The position numbers and the translations under genes were made by a program. A stretch of DNA of 64,000 nt from JBEBVQ01 sp037190845 (GTDB taxonomy: Bacteria; Bacteroidota; Bacteroidia; Chitinophagales; Chitinophagaceae): assembly GCA_037190845.1 (NCBI GenBank), contig JBBCJI010000001.1, positions 272,532-336,531 of the forward strand. The letters run 5' to 3'. This document shows positions 24,261-32,926 of this stretch, in pieces. Under the pieces are notes generated by a model. It made no database searches. It was not told the DNA's origin and saw nothing but the letters and a program-made list of their open reading frames with translations. Position 1 is the first letter of the stretch; the number at the start of each line of letters is the position of its first letter.

Positions 24261-24903
24261 CACGTAGCGGCAAGACATACCTTGTCACTGCGTAGGATAC
24301 TGTACGTATATCAGAATTAGAGTCTGTTTAAAATTCCGACATTAGCACATGTGTAAAAGGATATTTAACGTTACCCGGTAAAAAGTGGATATGTCAAAAT
24401 ATCCCTGATACTCTCCCGGCAGGATGCAGCTCCACTATTCTGACTACTGAGCGGTGACAAACGAACAACTTGCCCCTCCCCTTGTAACAAGCTTTTTATG
24501 CTGCCTTTTCAGGGCGCAGCAGGGGATGTGTGGGTTTCATTTGGAACCCGGGGCGATGCCCCCCGGCTATGTATATCAAACGCTTTCAGCCTTTTGAGTT
24601 TCAGGTACGGTATATCTTCCGGCAGGTGACAGGAGGAGATTATAACAACATAACGATCTTAGCTACGATCATAAGTTATCTTTTAAGAGTGACAGGAGGC
24701 GATTATAACAACATAACCTTCGATATTCCGGATAAAGGGGGCCGGCGCCCCGAAGGGGCAGTATATATAAAACCCAACGCATTGCGTTGCGCACAACATG
24801 CTCACCACCACAACCCCGCCCTGAAAGGGCAGCATGCACCCGGGCTAATGTTTTCCAATGCAATACATTATCATCTGAATAAATTTCAGACAGCTTCTAA
24901 GGT
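24261..24903. other. Intergenic region with short repeats, no gene
   Basis: 640 bases between lgt and the DUF445 gene without a convincing frame. It holds the direct repeat at 24626-24717 and GC-rich palindromes such as GCCCCGAAGGGGC near 24752 and GCCCTGAAAGGGC near 24820. Similar patches occur in other gaps of this chromosome. Confidence 0.6.
24626..24717. repeat. Two-copy direct repeat, 63-base period
   Basis: GTGACAGGAGG(A/C)GATTATAACAACATAAC appears at 24626-24654 and 24689-24717, identical in 28 of 29 bases, 63 bases apart. Only two copies are present and the 34-base spacer is not repeated elsewhere in the window, so this is not a CRISPR array. Possibly a paired protein-binding site or part of a dispersed repeat. 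Confidence 0.6.
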
Positions 24904-25521
24904 TCAGAAAAAATGTACGAGCAGTAACTGCAGTAACCCGATCATAAATCCAATCAATCCGCCGATCAGTTCGATAAAGCGGAATTCTTTGCTCAGGATA
25001 CTTACGAGTATTTCTTCAAGCTTGTCGGAAGAAAAATTGCTGATTTTTTCAGCGACAATCTTTTCAACATCTATCTGATCGCTCAGACTGCTGGTGTATT
25101 TTTCGATCACCTGCGGTAACAGCAGGTCTATTTCTTCCATCAACCCTTCTTTGATCTTGCCGATGGTCCCCTGCCCGATAAACATGGCAATGACAGGCAA
25201 TTTCTCTTTCAGCTTTTCCTGCAAGAAATGATCCAGATGCTGTTCTATATCCGGACGGACAACCGATAATTGCTGCGGATCCCTTAACCGGACGGCAATT
25301 TCATCGAAATGCAGCAGTTCTTTCGCTACTATGCTTCCCAATTTGGTCGCAATCTGTTGTTGCCTTTTAGGAAAAATGCCCTGGATCTTCATCCCCAGTA
25401 TATTCACCGGACGGCGGGGATGAAACAACATCTTGATAGCGATCCAGTTGGTAAACCAGGCGATCAAAGCGGAGATGACCGGCAGTAATAATAATGTAGG
25501 ATTATCCATTGGGATGGTCAT
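24904..25521 (-). CDS. DUF445 family membrane protein
   Basis: 205 residues. The N-terminal helix with ALIAWFTNWIAIKMLFHPRRP is the signature of DUF445 (YheB/YjiN-type) proteins, followed by PVNILGMKIQGIFPKRQQQIATKLG. The middle is a helical, charged extracytoplasmic-type region (VRLRDPQQLSVVRPDIEQHL) and a second hydrophobic helix closes the chain (IELIGGLIGFMIGLLQLLLV). Family function unestablished. Start at 25521 or at 25509 (MDNPTLLLL); both keep the first helix. Divergent from the DUF58 gene. Confidence 0.82.
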   Translation of the reverse strand: MTIPMDNPTLLLLPVISALIAWFTNWIAIKMLFHPRRPVNILGMKIQGIFPKRQQQIATKLGSIVAKELLHFDEIAVRLRDPQQLSVVRPDIEQHLDHFLQEKLKEKLPVIAMFIGQGTIGKIKEGLMEEIDLLLPQVIEKYTSSLSDQIDVEKIVAEKISNFSSDKLEEILVSILSKEFRFIELIGGLIGFMIGLLQLLLVHFF

Positions 25522-25658
25522 TCAAAAGGCTTACAAAGCTAAGGCATTTGCCTGATGCTTCATATCCCTGTTTCATCTGGATATAATACATTGCCCTGGG
25601 TGGGTTTAACAACTTTTTGCAGGCGTTTTTTGTACTTTAGCCGGGTTACACCAGGCTC

Positions 25659-27050
25659 ATGAATCCAAAGCATCTCCGGAAGAAAATACGTTATCTGTCC
25701 CAATACATACCCTTCACCCTCAATACGGTATTGTGGGTACTGGCGGTTTGGCTATGTTACCGGATATTATATACAGCGCCACCCAAAGAATCCGGGATGG
25801 ACACGGACTCATTCCGTGAACTGGTCGTGCTGATGGGTAAGATTGCATATTGGTTTGTCGTTGTGCTTGCCGCTGTTTCCGTTATCAGCGCCCTGCTGTC
25901 CTGGCTGCATTACCTGTGGCTGCAAAAAAAGAAAGGATACCGGCTCGACCTGCACTTTACCACCGAAACCCCGAAAAACAAAGAGCCCCGGTTATATCTT
26001 AATGCGCAATTGCAGGGTACGCACAGACCGTTGCTCGGATTTGTAAAAGGGAGATTATTTTATGACGATCACCAGATGACGGACAAGTTTCCGCTGCTAT
26101 CTAATAAAAGGCAGGAAGACAGCCTGCGCCGGAAAGCGATCACCGGACGCAGCCGCCTGCTCCTGCCCGACATCCGGGAGTATCGGCTGCAGGGGGGATT
26201 TATCTATTTCGAGGACATGCTGCACCTGTTGTCCCTGCCGGTACGGCAACCGCTGAACGAACAGTTTTATCAGCCGCCGGTACTTACAGAGGCTGCAGAA
26301 CACGAAGTCTTCCCAAAAAAAACAGAAACCACAGACGTCCGGATTGAGCAGATGCGCCGGGTAGAAGGAGAATATCTGAATTACAAAGATTTTGAAGCAG
26401 GCGATGATGTGCGGCGTATTGTCTGGAAGGTGTACGCCCGCAACCGGGAACTGGTAGTGCGTATCCCGGAAATGTTTGAACCATATGCTTCTCATCTGTA
26501 TTTCTATGCTTCTTTTGAAGCAGCGATAAAAAAACAATGGCTCGGCGAAGGTTATCTCAGGGAGATGCTGAATTACTACAAAAATCGTGTGTGGACAGTT
26601 TACGACACGTTGGCAAAGAAAGAATGGGAAATGCGTTATATCCCGGATCAGCAGTTTGGTCTGCCCGAAGGTCTTGATGCCGCAGGCCGTGCAGCACGTA
26701 TCATCAGCAATAGTGAATGGCAGCAGGATAAACCGGTGAGCAGTTATTTTAACACGCGGCAGGGAGCCGTATTGTGTGTATCCTCGCTGGTCGACCTGAG
26801 AGAGCTGGAGGCAGCGCTGGCTCAGTGCGATAGCAGCACTGTTGTTTATTATATCAGATTATCCGCCACATTCCGGCATTTTGCCGCCTGGGGATGGCTG
26901 AAAAGGCTGATCTTCCTCCCCCCGCAAGACAGGCTGTCGCGGTTGAGGTCTACCTGGATGTTCTCACCTGTACGGGTGCAGGTGCGGAAACAGGAACGTG
27001 AGATCGAACGGTTGCTGAAAGGGTCAAATGTGATCACCGGCGAGCTATGA
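25659..27050 (+). CDS. DUF58 domain membrane-anchored protein
   Basis: 463 residues. Two N-terminal membrane helices (about 19-36 and 57-84) precede a cytoplasmic region. The DUF58 signature is QMRRVEGEYLNYKDFEAGDDVRRIVWKV, seen here intact (EYLNYKDFEAGDDVRRI near residues 240-265). DUF58 proteins usually work with MoxR AAA+ ATPases and von Willebrand factor A proteins in chaperone-like or envelope complexes, but no MoxR or VWA gene is in this window, so it stands alone. The C-terminus ends in a basic segment (REIERLLKGS). Function uncertain. Confidence 0.8.
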   Translation: MNPKHLRKKIRYLSQYIPFTLNTVLWVLAVWLCYRILYTAPPKESGMDTDSFRELVVLMGKIAYWFVVVLAAVSVISALLSWLHYLWLQKKKGYRLDLHFTTETPKNKEPRLYLNAQLQGTHRPLLGFVKGRLFYDDHQMTDKFPLLSNKRQEDSLRRKAITGRSRLLLPDIREYRLQGGFIYFEDMLHLLSLPVRQPLNEQFYQPPVLTEAAEHEVFPKKTETTDVRIEQMRRVEGEYLNYKDFEAGDDVRRIVWKVYARNRELVVRIPEMFEPYASHLYFYASFEAAIKKQWLGEGYLREMLNYYKNRVWTVYDTLAKKEWEMRYIPDQQFGLPEGLDAAGRAARIISNSEWQQDKPVSSYFNTRQGAVLCVSSLVDLRELEAALAQCDSSTVVYYIRLSATFRHFAAWGWLKRLIFLPPQDRLSRLRSTWMFSPVRVQVRKQEREIERLLKGSNVITGEL

Positions 27051-27076
27051 ATTAAAAACGGAAAGTTAATCAGAAA

Positions 27077-27544
27077 TATGTCATTGCGTCCCCCGAGCCG
27101 CAATCGTCTGAGATGATATGATACTCAATAAAGCTCCTCTTACACAGGAGACGATCCCGGCTCGGCGGCCTACTGTGTACCCACATCTATTATTGGGATA
27201 ATATCGACAGGCAATTGTGTTGTGTTTCATATGTTCATAATAAACAGGGGGAGTACTTTTAGCAGCAAGACAACCTATGTAATGATAACGATCGCATGTA
27301 AAGAGTACGGTGTCATGCTGACGAAGGAAGGATCCCACAAAACACGGGGAAGCACTCATTACGTGGGATGCTTCCTTCGTCAGCATGACAAACATCCCTT
27401 ACCGAAGTTCAAATATACGTTCCAGCCAATACATCAAATGGTACGTATTACATGGTCACCGCACAAGAGTGATTTTTTACCTACTTTGACAGATGGTATT
27501 TAAAAATTACACTTGTGGGTACACGGTAGGCTCAAGGCCGGGAT
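27077..27544. mobile_element. MITE-like element B with perfect inner hairpin
   Basis: Imperfect inverted ends ATCCCGGC...GTGTACCCACA (27154-27185) and TGTGGGTACAC...GCCGGGAT (27514-27544) enclose 330 bases. Inside, 27311-27338 pairs with 27363-27390 over 28 bases with one mismatch (TGTCATGCTGACGAAGGAAG core). The inner hairpin begins GTCAT and carries GGATCCCAC like elements A and C, and 27077-27103 repeats a motif of 19058-19087. No coding frame with known function. Confidence 0.6.
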
Positions 27545-27608
27545 GACATTAAAATCCGATAGTATTTTTAAAAAACACTTTGTATTTTGGCCGGCATATA
27601 CAATCAAA

Positions 27609-28832
27609 ATGGATCAAAACAAAGCCGTTTCTCTCTTCAGCATACCCGTAATTGTTGCCGCCCTTGGATATTTTGTAGACATATACGACCTTTTATTATT
27701 TAGTATTGTACGCGTAGAAAGCCTGCGCGATCTTGGATTGACCGAATCTGCCATCAGCTCCGAAGGAATGAGGATCATCAGCCACCAGATGTTCGGCCTG
27801 CTGATCGGGGGGATCATCTGGGGGGTAATGGGCGACAAGAAAGGACGTCTGAGTGTGCTGTTCGGTTCGATATTGTTATACTCCATAGCCAACATCGCAA
27901 ACGGATTTGTACAGAACGTTACACAATACAGCTGGTGTCGCTTCATTGCCGGTATTGGTCTGGCCGGCGAGCTTGGCGCCGGTATTACACTGGTAAGCGA
28001 ACTGTTACCTAAAGAAAAAAGAGGCATCGGCACTTCTCTCGTAGCCGGTATCGGCATTACAGGCGCTGTGCTTGCCTATTTCATTTCCCAGCATTTTCAC
28101 TGGACCACCTGTTATTTCATTGGCGGAGGTCTGGGCCTTTCCCTGTTGCTGCTGCGTGTATCCGTTTTTGAATCCGGAATGTTCAAAAATATACAACACA
28201 GTAATGTCAAAAAAGGCAATCTGCTTCAGTTTTTCAATAATGGCAAACGGTTTAAAAAATATATACTCAGTATCCTGATCGGAGCCCCGACCTGGTTTGT
28301 GATCGGTATCCTGGTATCCTTCTCAGATACATTCGCAAGAGAAATGAACATAACGGGTGAAGTTGATCCCGGTAAAGCCATCATGTATAGCTATGCTGCG
28401 CTGGCAGTTGGCGATGTACTGATTGGTTTGCTGAGCCAGCTCCTGAAAAGCCGCCGGAAAGCGCTTCTTATTTTTTATGGTTTTACAGCCATAGCCATGT
28501 ATCTGTTCTTTAATCAGTATAACGGCACAGCAGAGCGCATGTATCTGCATTGCGCCTTACTCGGATTTGGGGTAGGTTTCTGGGCAATATTTGTCACTAT
28601 GGCTGCTGAGCAATTTGGTACAAATCTGCGGGCTACGGCGGCTACAACCGTTCCGAATGTGGTTCGTGGCACACTGCCGCTTCTGATGCTTCTGTTCAAA
28701 GGTCTTCAACCGACATTCAGCTACATGGAAGCCGCTATGATTACCGGCGCTGTCACCATGGCTATTTCTGTTGTTGCCGCCCTACTTACCGAAGAGACTT
28801 TCGGCAAGGATCTGAATTTCGTGGAAGAATAG
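27609..28832 (+). CDS. Major facilitator superfamily transporter
   Basis: 407 residues with the twelve-helix MFS pattern. Helix 1 includes VIVAALGYFVDIYDLLLFSIV and the cytoplasmic loop 2-3 motif is GVMGDKKGRLSVLFG (G-x-x-x-D-x-x-G-R). The long central loop (KGNLLQFFNNGKRFKK) and later motif AEQFGTNLRATAATTVPN fit the metabolite-proton symporter group that handles sugars or organic acids. The start at 27609 (MDQNKAVSLFSIP) follows the repeat element; earlier in-frame codons are translated repeat. Substrate unknown. Convergent with the glycosyltransferase-like gene, with only 5 bases between stops. Confidence 0.88.
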   Translation: MDQNKAVSLFSIPVIVAALGYFVDIYDLLLFSIVRVESLRDLGLTESAISSEGMRIISHQMFGLLIGGIIWGVMGDKKGRLSVLFGSILLYSIANIANGFVQNVTQYSWCRFIAGIGLAGELGAGITLVSELLPKEKRGIGTSLVAGIGITGAVLAYFISQHFHWTTCYFIGGGLGLSLLLLRVSVFESGMFKNIQHSNVKKGNLLQFFNNGKRFKKYILSILIGAPTWFVIGILVSFSDTFAREMNITGEVDPGKAIMYSYAALAVGDVLIGLLSQLLKSRRKALLIFYGFTAIAMYLFFNQYNGTAERMYLHCALLGFGVGFWAIFVTMAAEQFGTNLRATAATTVPNVVRGTLPLLMLLFKGLQPTFSYMEAAMITGAVTMAISVVAALLTEETFGKDLNFVEE

Positions 28833-28837
28833 ATAAT

Positions 28838-30904
28838 TTAACGCCCTGCGGCAGCTATTTGTGCCAGATACTGCGCTGCATACATGTCCTGTGGATTTAC
28901 ATTCCTGGCTGTTTGTAAATAACGGCGTGCTTCCGTCATATTGCCACGGTGGAAGTAAATGATACCAGCTGTAAGATTGGCAAAATAATCGCCGGCGTCA
29001 TGTGCCAGCGCCTTCTGTGCATAAGGCAATGCTGCATAAGGCTTATTATTGGCCAAACGGGCAAAACCGATCAGTGATACAATACCTTCCAGATAATCAG
29101 GTCCTGACGGATCATAACCAATCAGGCGGACATATTGGTCAAAACACGAGTCTGCAAGGACGAAATTTCCCCGGTTAAATGCGTCAATCCCTTTCAGATC
29201 GAAACGGGCCGTATCTTTTACTACCGCGCAGATCGCGCGCTCGGCTACATCAACGGTATGTATGGTGATGCCGCGCGGCGGGAAACCATATTCCAGCGTT
29301 TGCGGGGTCAAAAACATAATGTTGATAACGGCATAATCCCATGGCACCATGAAACGCCTGCGGTAACCGCATTGCACAACGCGGACCGGCGCATCCGGAT
29401 AACGGCGTTTGAGATAATAACTGGCAAATGAAAAGGCATTTGTCCCCAGCGTAATACTGTCTTTTCTTTCTGCCAGCTTTTCATGCTGCATCAACCAGTC
29501 TATACCTTCCTTTACCGAGATCTGCCAGTAATCGGATTCATATTGATAATACATCTCTCCGAATCCACCCGACAGCTCATTGTAGTACATATGGGTATAA
29601 TGACCGTTCTTCAGTATCCATGCAGCGGGGTGTATCATCGCCCCCACACAGATACCGGCAAGCGCCCATTGATAGGCCGGACGTTTTACAAGATTCAGGA
29701 ATACATGCAGGCCCGCACCGGACAATACGGTAATACCGGGGTATACAAAAAGCAAATGCCGCCAACCATTATAAACCGGCATTTTTGTATATATGGCATA
29801 GAAAAGAGGGAATATTGACGCGAAGCCGATAAAAAGCAGTATCCGCCATTGGAAGCGTTTGTAATACCGGACGAAGTATAGAACGGAGGACGCAAAAAGC
29901 AATATGATCAAAACGGGAATAGTAATTACCATATACTTCGCGAGGAAATATGCGGGAATGTTCAGCGAATCCAGGTATTCGCCTTCAAAAATGATCGGTA
30001 TGCGCTGGGGGAAATCCCTGGCAACATTGATGGATTTTTGCAGGTTGGCCAGCGGCGCTTCGAGCGCAAACGGCCAGATCAATACAGTAATCAGCAGTGC
30101 CCCGCTTACTGCGACAAGCGCTTTCAGCCCCCAGTCTTTCATTGCCGGCAGAAGTCCGGTTTTCAGCGCTTTATCCGTACGCCAGTATATAAAAACAAAC
30201 AGACACAGGTACGCGATCAGCAGGACGCCCCCGATCCGGACACTCAATGTAAAAGCTAATGCAAGCATCAGGCCGGCAACGATCTTCCATGAGGGTCTGG
30301 GCAACCCTTCCAGAAAACAAAGCAAAAAATAGGTTGCGGCAATATAACCGGTCAGAAACGGGATATCTTTTGTGTTGAAGATGGCATTGCCAAGAAAGAA
30401 TGGTGTAAGGAACAGTAACCATGCGGTAATAAACGCCGGACGGTACTGTTTCATGACCTTTTGTGCCGTCAGTCCTGCAAAAAGCACCGCCAGTATAGCA
30501 AAAAACTGGTTGAGCATATGCCGGATGTTATATTCATAGCCTGCTTCTTTACCGAATATTTTTATAAGTCCTGCAGCGAAATATTCAAACCCGCTTCCAT
30601 AGTAATGTAATATCGAAGATACTTCGGTACCATCTTCAAGCACCAGTTTTTTGTAGCTGGTATCCTTACCTCCACTGGCATAATATGCAATATTGGCTTT
30701 GCCATATATGCTCATATCCATTTCGTCACTGTGAAATCCGCTGTCGCACCCAATAGTCCATAGGATAGCCAGCATAAGTGGTAACGAGAGGTAAAACATC
30801 TTCTTAAACAACCCGTCATGACGGCCGGTATCCGTTAGTGAGGGCGCCATCCCGACAGTCTGCTGTATGGGGGCAACGGATGGCTTCGTTTTATTTTGTT
30901 TCAC
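28838..30904 (-). CDS. GT-C-like (family 39 type) membrane protein with C-terminal TPR
   Basis: 688 residues. After a Pro/Thr-rich N-terminus, about ten membrane helices follow; the acidic loop after helix 1 reads DSGFHSDEMDMSIYGK, the place of the catalytic acidic residue in lipid-phosphosugar-dependent GT-C enzymes. A second loop has NTKDIPFLTGYIAATYF and a third VRIGGVLLIAY. From about residue 560 the chain becomes TPR-like (KGIDAFNRGNFVLADSCFDQYVRL and two further units). The gene at 32927-34843 is a clear paralog (TAWLLFLTPFFLGNAIFNTKDIPF versus TIWLMFLAPFFLGHAMNNPKDIPF; shown only in part). It may transfer sugars from lipid carriers in surface glycan assembly; inferred from fold and neighbours. 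Confidence 0.75.
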   Translation of the reverse strand: MKQNKTKPSVAPIQQTVGMAPSLTDTGRHDGLFKKMFYLSLPLMLAILWTIGCDSGFHSDEMDMSIYGKANIAYYASGGKDTSYKKLVLEDGTEVSSILHYYGSGFEYFAAGLIKIFGKEAGYEYNIRHMLNQFFAILAVLFAGLTAQKVMKQYRPAFITAWLLFLTPFFLGNAIFNTKDIPFLTGYIAATYFLLCFLEGLPRPSWKIVAGLMLALAFTLSVRIGGVLLIAYLCLFVFIYWRTDKALKTGLLPAMKDWGLKALVAVSGALLITVLIWPFALEAPLANLQKSINVARDFPQRIPIIFEGEYLDSLNIPAYFLAKYMVITIPVLIILLFASSVLYFVRYYKRFQWRILLFIGFASIFPLFYAIYTKMPVYNGWRHLLFVYPGITVLSGAGLHVFLNLVKRPAYQWALAGICVGAMIHPAAWILKNGHYTHMYYNELSGGFGEMYYQYESDYWQISVKEGIDWLMQHEKLAERKDSITLGTNAFSFASYYLKRRYPDAPVRVVQCGYRRRFMVPWDYAVINIMFLTPQTLEYGFPPRGITIHTVDVAERAICAVVKDTARFDLKGIDAFNRGNFVLADSCFDQYVRLIGYDPSGPDYLEGIVSLIGFARLANNKPYAALPYAQKALAHDAGDYFANLTAGIIYFHRGNMTEARRYLQTARNVNPQDMYAAQYLAQIAAAGR

Positions 30905-30978
30905 AGGAGGCAGCTTTGGCCGACAAAATAAACAATTTCATTTTTATATCAGTTATGTAGTATCCCGATTATTTATTC

Positions 30979-32100
30979 CTATCGTTCAAATGTTGTTTTC
31001 GCTTTTTTTAATGCTGCGGCTACCACCTGATGCATATCATAATATTGATATTCAGCCAGACGTCCGCCAAATATCACTTTATCTGAAATACCTTCGGCCA
31101 GCCGCTTATATTGCCGGGCAAGTGCATTGTTTTTTTCATCGTTGACAGGGTAATAGGGCTCGGCTCCGGGTCGCCAGGATTCCGGGTATTCCCGTGTGAT
31201 AACCGTGTGTGGCTGCTTTCCGAATTCAAAGTGCTTGTGTTCCAGGATGCGGGTATACGGAATTTCGTATTCCGTGTAATTAACAACCGCATTTCCCTGG
31301 TAATTCTCCATTTCCAGCGTTTCATGTTCGAACCGCAGGCTCCGATATTCCAGTTGCCCGAACTGATAATCAAAATATTCATCGATCTGGCCGGTAAAAA
31401 CAATCTTTTCCGCCATCCCTTCCCAATAGTTCCTGTCTGCAAAATAGTCTGCACCGGTACGAACTTCAATGCCTTCCAGTAATCCGTCAATAAGCTTATT
31501 ATACCCTCCTATGGGAATACCCTGGTATTTATCATTGAAATAATTATTATCGAACGTAAAACGGAGTGGCAGTCGTTTGATAATAAATGCCGGTAATTCC
31601 GTGGCCTTACGTCCCCATTGTTTTTCAGTATACCCCTTGATCAGGATATTATAGATATCCGGACCTACCAGCAACAGTGCCTGTTCTTCCAGATTTGCCG
31701 GTTCCTTTATATTCAGGCCGGTGATCTGCTCCTGTATACGTTGCTGTACCGCAGCCGGTGTGGTAAGCCCCCAGAGTTGATAGAACGTATTCATATTGAA
31801 AGGAAGATTATACAGCTTGCCTTTATAAGATGCGACGGGACTATTGGTATATCGGTTAAATTCAACAAAGCTGTTCACAAAATCCCAGACAGGCCTATCG
31901 TTCGTATGGAATATATGAGCACCGTATTCATGTACATTAATGCCGTCTGCATTCCGGCAATATACATTGCCTCCGCGATGATCCCGTTTATCAATCACGA
32001 GGGATCTCTTTCCGGCTTTTTTTGCCTCATATGCAAATACACTCCCGAAAAGCCCGGATCCAACAATCAGATAATCATATTCAAAACATTGATTTTTCAT
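30979..32100 (-). CDS. glf: UDP-galactopyranose mutase
   Basis: 373 residues, a flavoenzyme that interconverts UDP-galactopyranose and UDP-galactofuranose, the donor for galactofuranose in surface glycans. FAD-binding N-terminus YDYLIVGSGLFGSVFAYEA, then IDKRDHRGGNVYC, and VHEYGAHIFHTND, the substrate/flavin histidine region. Further marks are LPFNMNTFYQLWG and TEKQWGRKATELPAF with later EYRSLRFEHETLE and VVNYTEYEIPYTRILEHKHF. Length is normal for the bacterial enzyme. Divergent from the GT2 gene by 63 bases. Galactofuranose use elsewhere in the cell is inferred. Confidence 0.94.
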   Translation of the reverse strand: MKNQCFEYDYLIVGSGLFGSVFAYEAKKAGKRSLVIDKRDHRGGNVYCRNADGINVHEYGAHIFHTNDRPVWDFVNSFVEFNRYTNSPVASYKGKLYNLPFNMNTFYQLWGLTTPAAVQQRIQEQITGLNIKEPANLEEQALLLVGPDIYNILIKGYTEKQWGRKATELPAFIIKRLPLRFTFDNNYFNDKYQGIPIGGYNKLIDGLLEGIEVRTGADYFADRNYWEGMAEKIVFTGQIDEYFDYQFGQLEYRSLRFEHETLEMENYQGNAVVNYTEYEIPYTRILEHKHFEFGKQPHTVITREYPESWRPGAEPYYPVNDEKNNALARQYKRLAEGISDKVIFGGRLAEYQYYDMHQVVAAALKKAKTTFER

Positions 32101-32113
32101 TGCTGAGTTTAAT

Positions 32114-32121
32114 TATATTTG
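32114..32121 (+). promoter_or_regulatory. Candidate -7 box of the GT2 gene
   Basis: TATATTTG, 42 bases upstream of the GT2 start in the 63-base gap between the divergent glf and GT2 genes. The nearest TTG (32089-32091) is 22 bases before it, slightly long for the Bacteroidota -33/-7 spacing. Confidence 0.4.
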
Positions 32122-32163
32122 TGCCCCTAAACTATTAACATACCCCCAATCAAATAAAACCTG

Positions 32164-32919
32164 ATGGCGCAAACTGCTTTCGACCTTGTTGTTGTTATTC
32201 CCGTATATAATGAAGATGGGTGTATTGAAGAGGTTATCACTTCGTGGGGTACATTTCTTAAGAATTATTTTCAAAAGGAGCAGTTTCGTATACTGGTAAT
32301 TAATGACGGTTCCAAAGATAATACTCCTGCTATATTAGACAAACTTGCCGGCACATTATCTTACCTGGAGGTTATTCATCAGAAAAACGGAGGCCATGGG
32401 AATGCCGTATTGAACGGCTACCGCAAGGCTATTTCTTACAAGCCGGAATGGGTCTTTCAGACAGATTCGGACAACCAGTTCCGGCCTGAAGATTTTCCGT
32501 CATTATGGGAAAGCCGGGGGGAATCAGATTTTCTGCTCGGATACCGGAAGAAACGTTACGATGATGCCAACCGGCTGATCATCACCCGGATCGTACGGCT
32601 GATCAACCTGTTTTTTTTCAGGGTATATATCCCGGACAGCAATGTCCCCTACCGGCTTATTAAAGGAGATTATCTGGCCCGCCTGCTGCGTGTAATGCCC
32701 AATAATCCCTTTGCTCCGAACATCTTTTTATCAGTACTGGCCAAACGCGACGGCAACGACCTGAAGAGCATACCGGTCGTTCATAAAGAACGGGAAACCG
32801 GCATGGTATCCATTATCAAGTGGAAACTGCTCAAGGTATGTCTGCGCACAACACGGGAACTAATGTCTTTCTCACTGACTCTGAACAATAAATTAAAGTC
32901 ATTAAAGGACAGCGCATAA
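32164..32919 (+). CDS. GT2 family glycosyltransferase, dolichyl-phosphate-mannose-synthase-like
   Basis: 251-residue GT-A enzyme. Nucleotide-sugar motifs are VVVIPVYNEDGCIEEV and INDGSKDNT, with QKNGGHGNAVLNGY and the metal-binding DSDNQF in place of DxD. The later region (RYDDANRLIITRIVRLINLFFF) and VPYRLIKGDYLARLL match polyprenyl-phosphate-mannose/glucose synthases. No membrane helices are obvious beyond one amphipathic segment. It could charge a lipid carrier for the neighbouring GT-C-type proteins. Next gene (minus) begins 7 bases after its stop, convergent. Confidence 0.85.
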   Translation: MAQTAFDLVVVIPVYNEDGCIEEVITSWGTFLKNYFQKEQFRILVINDGSKDNTPAILDKLAGTLSYLEVIHQKNGGHGNAVLNGYRKAISYKPEWVFQTDSDNQFRPEDFPSLWESRGESDFLLGYRKKRYDDANRLIITRIVRLINLFFFRVYIPDSNVPYRLIKGDYLARLLRVMPNNPFAPNIFLSVLAKRDGNDLKSIPVVHKERETGMVSIIKWKLLKVCLRTTRELMSFSLTLNNKLKSLKDSA

Positions 32920-32926
32920 GCGTTTA

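Noticed and set aside
24626..24717. CRISPR array
   Set aside because: Only two repeat units, no further copies and no cas genes in the window.
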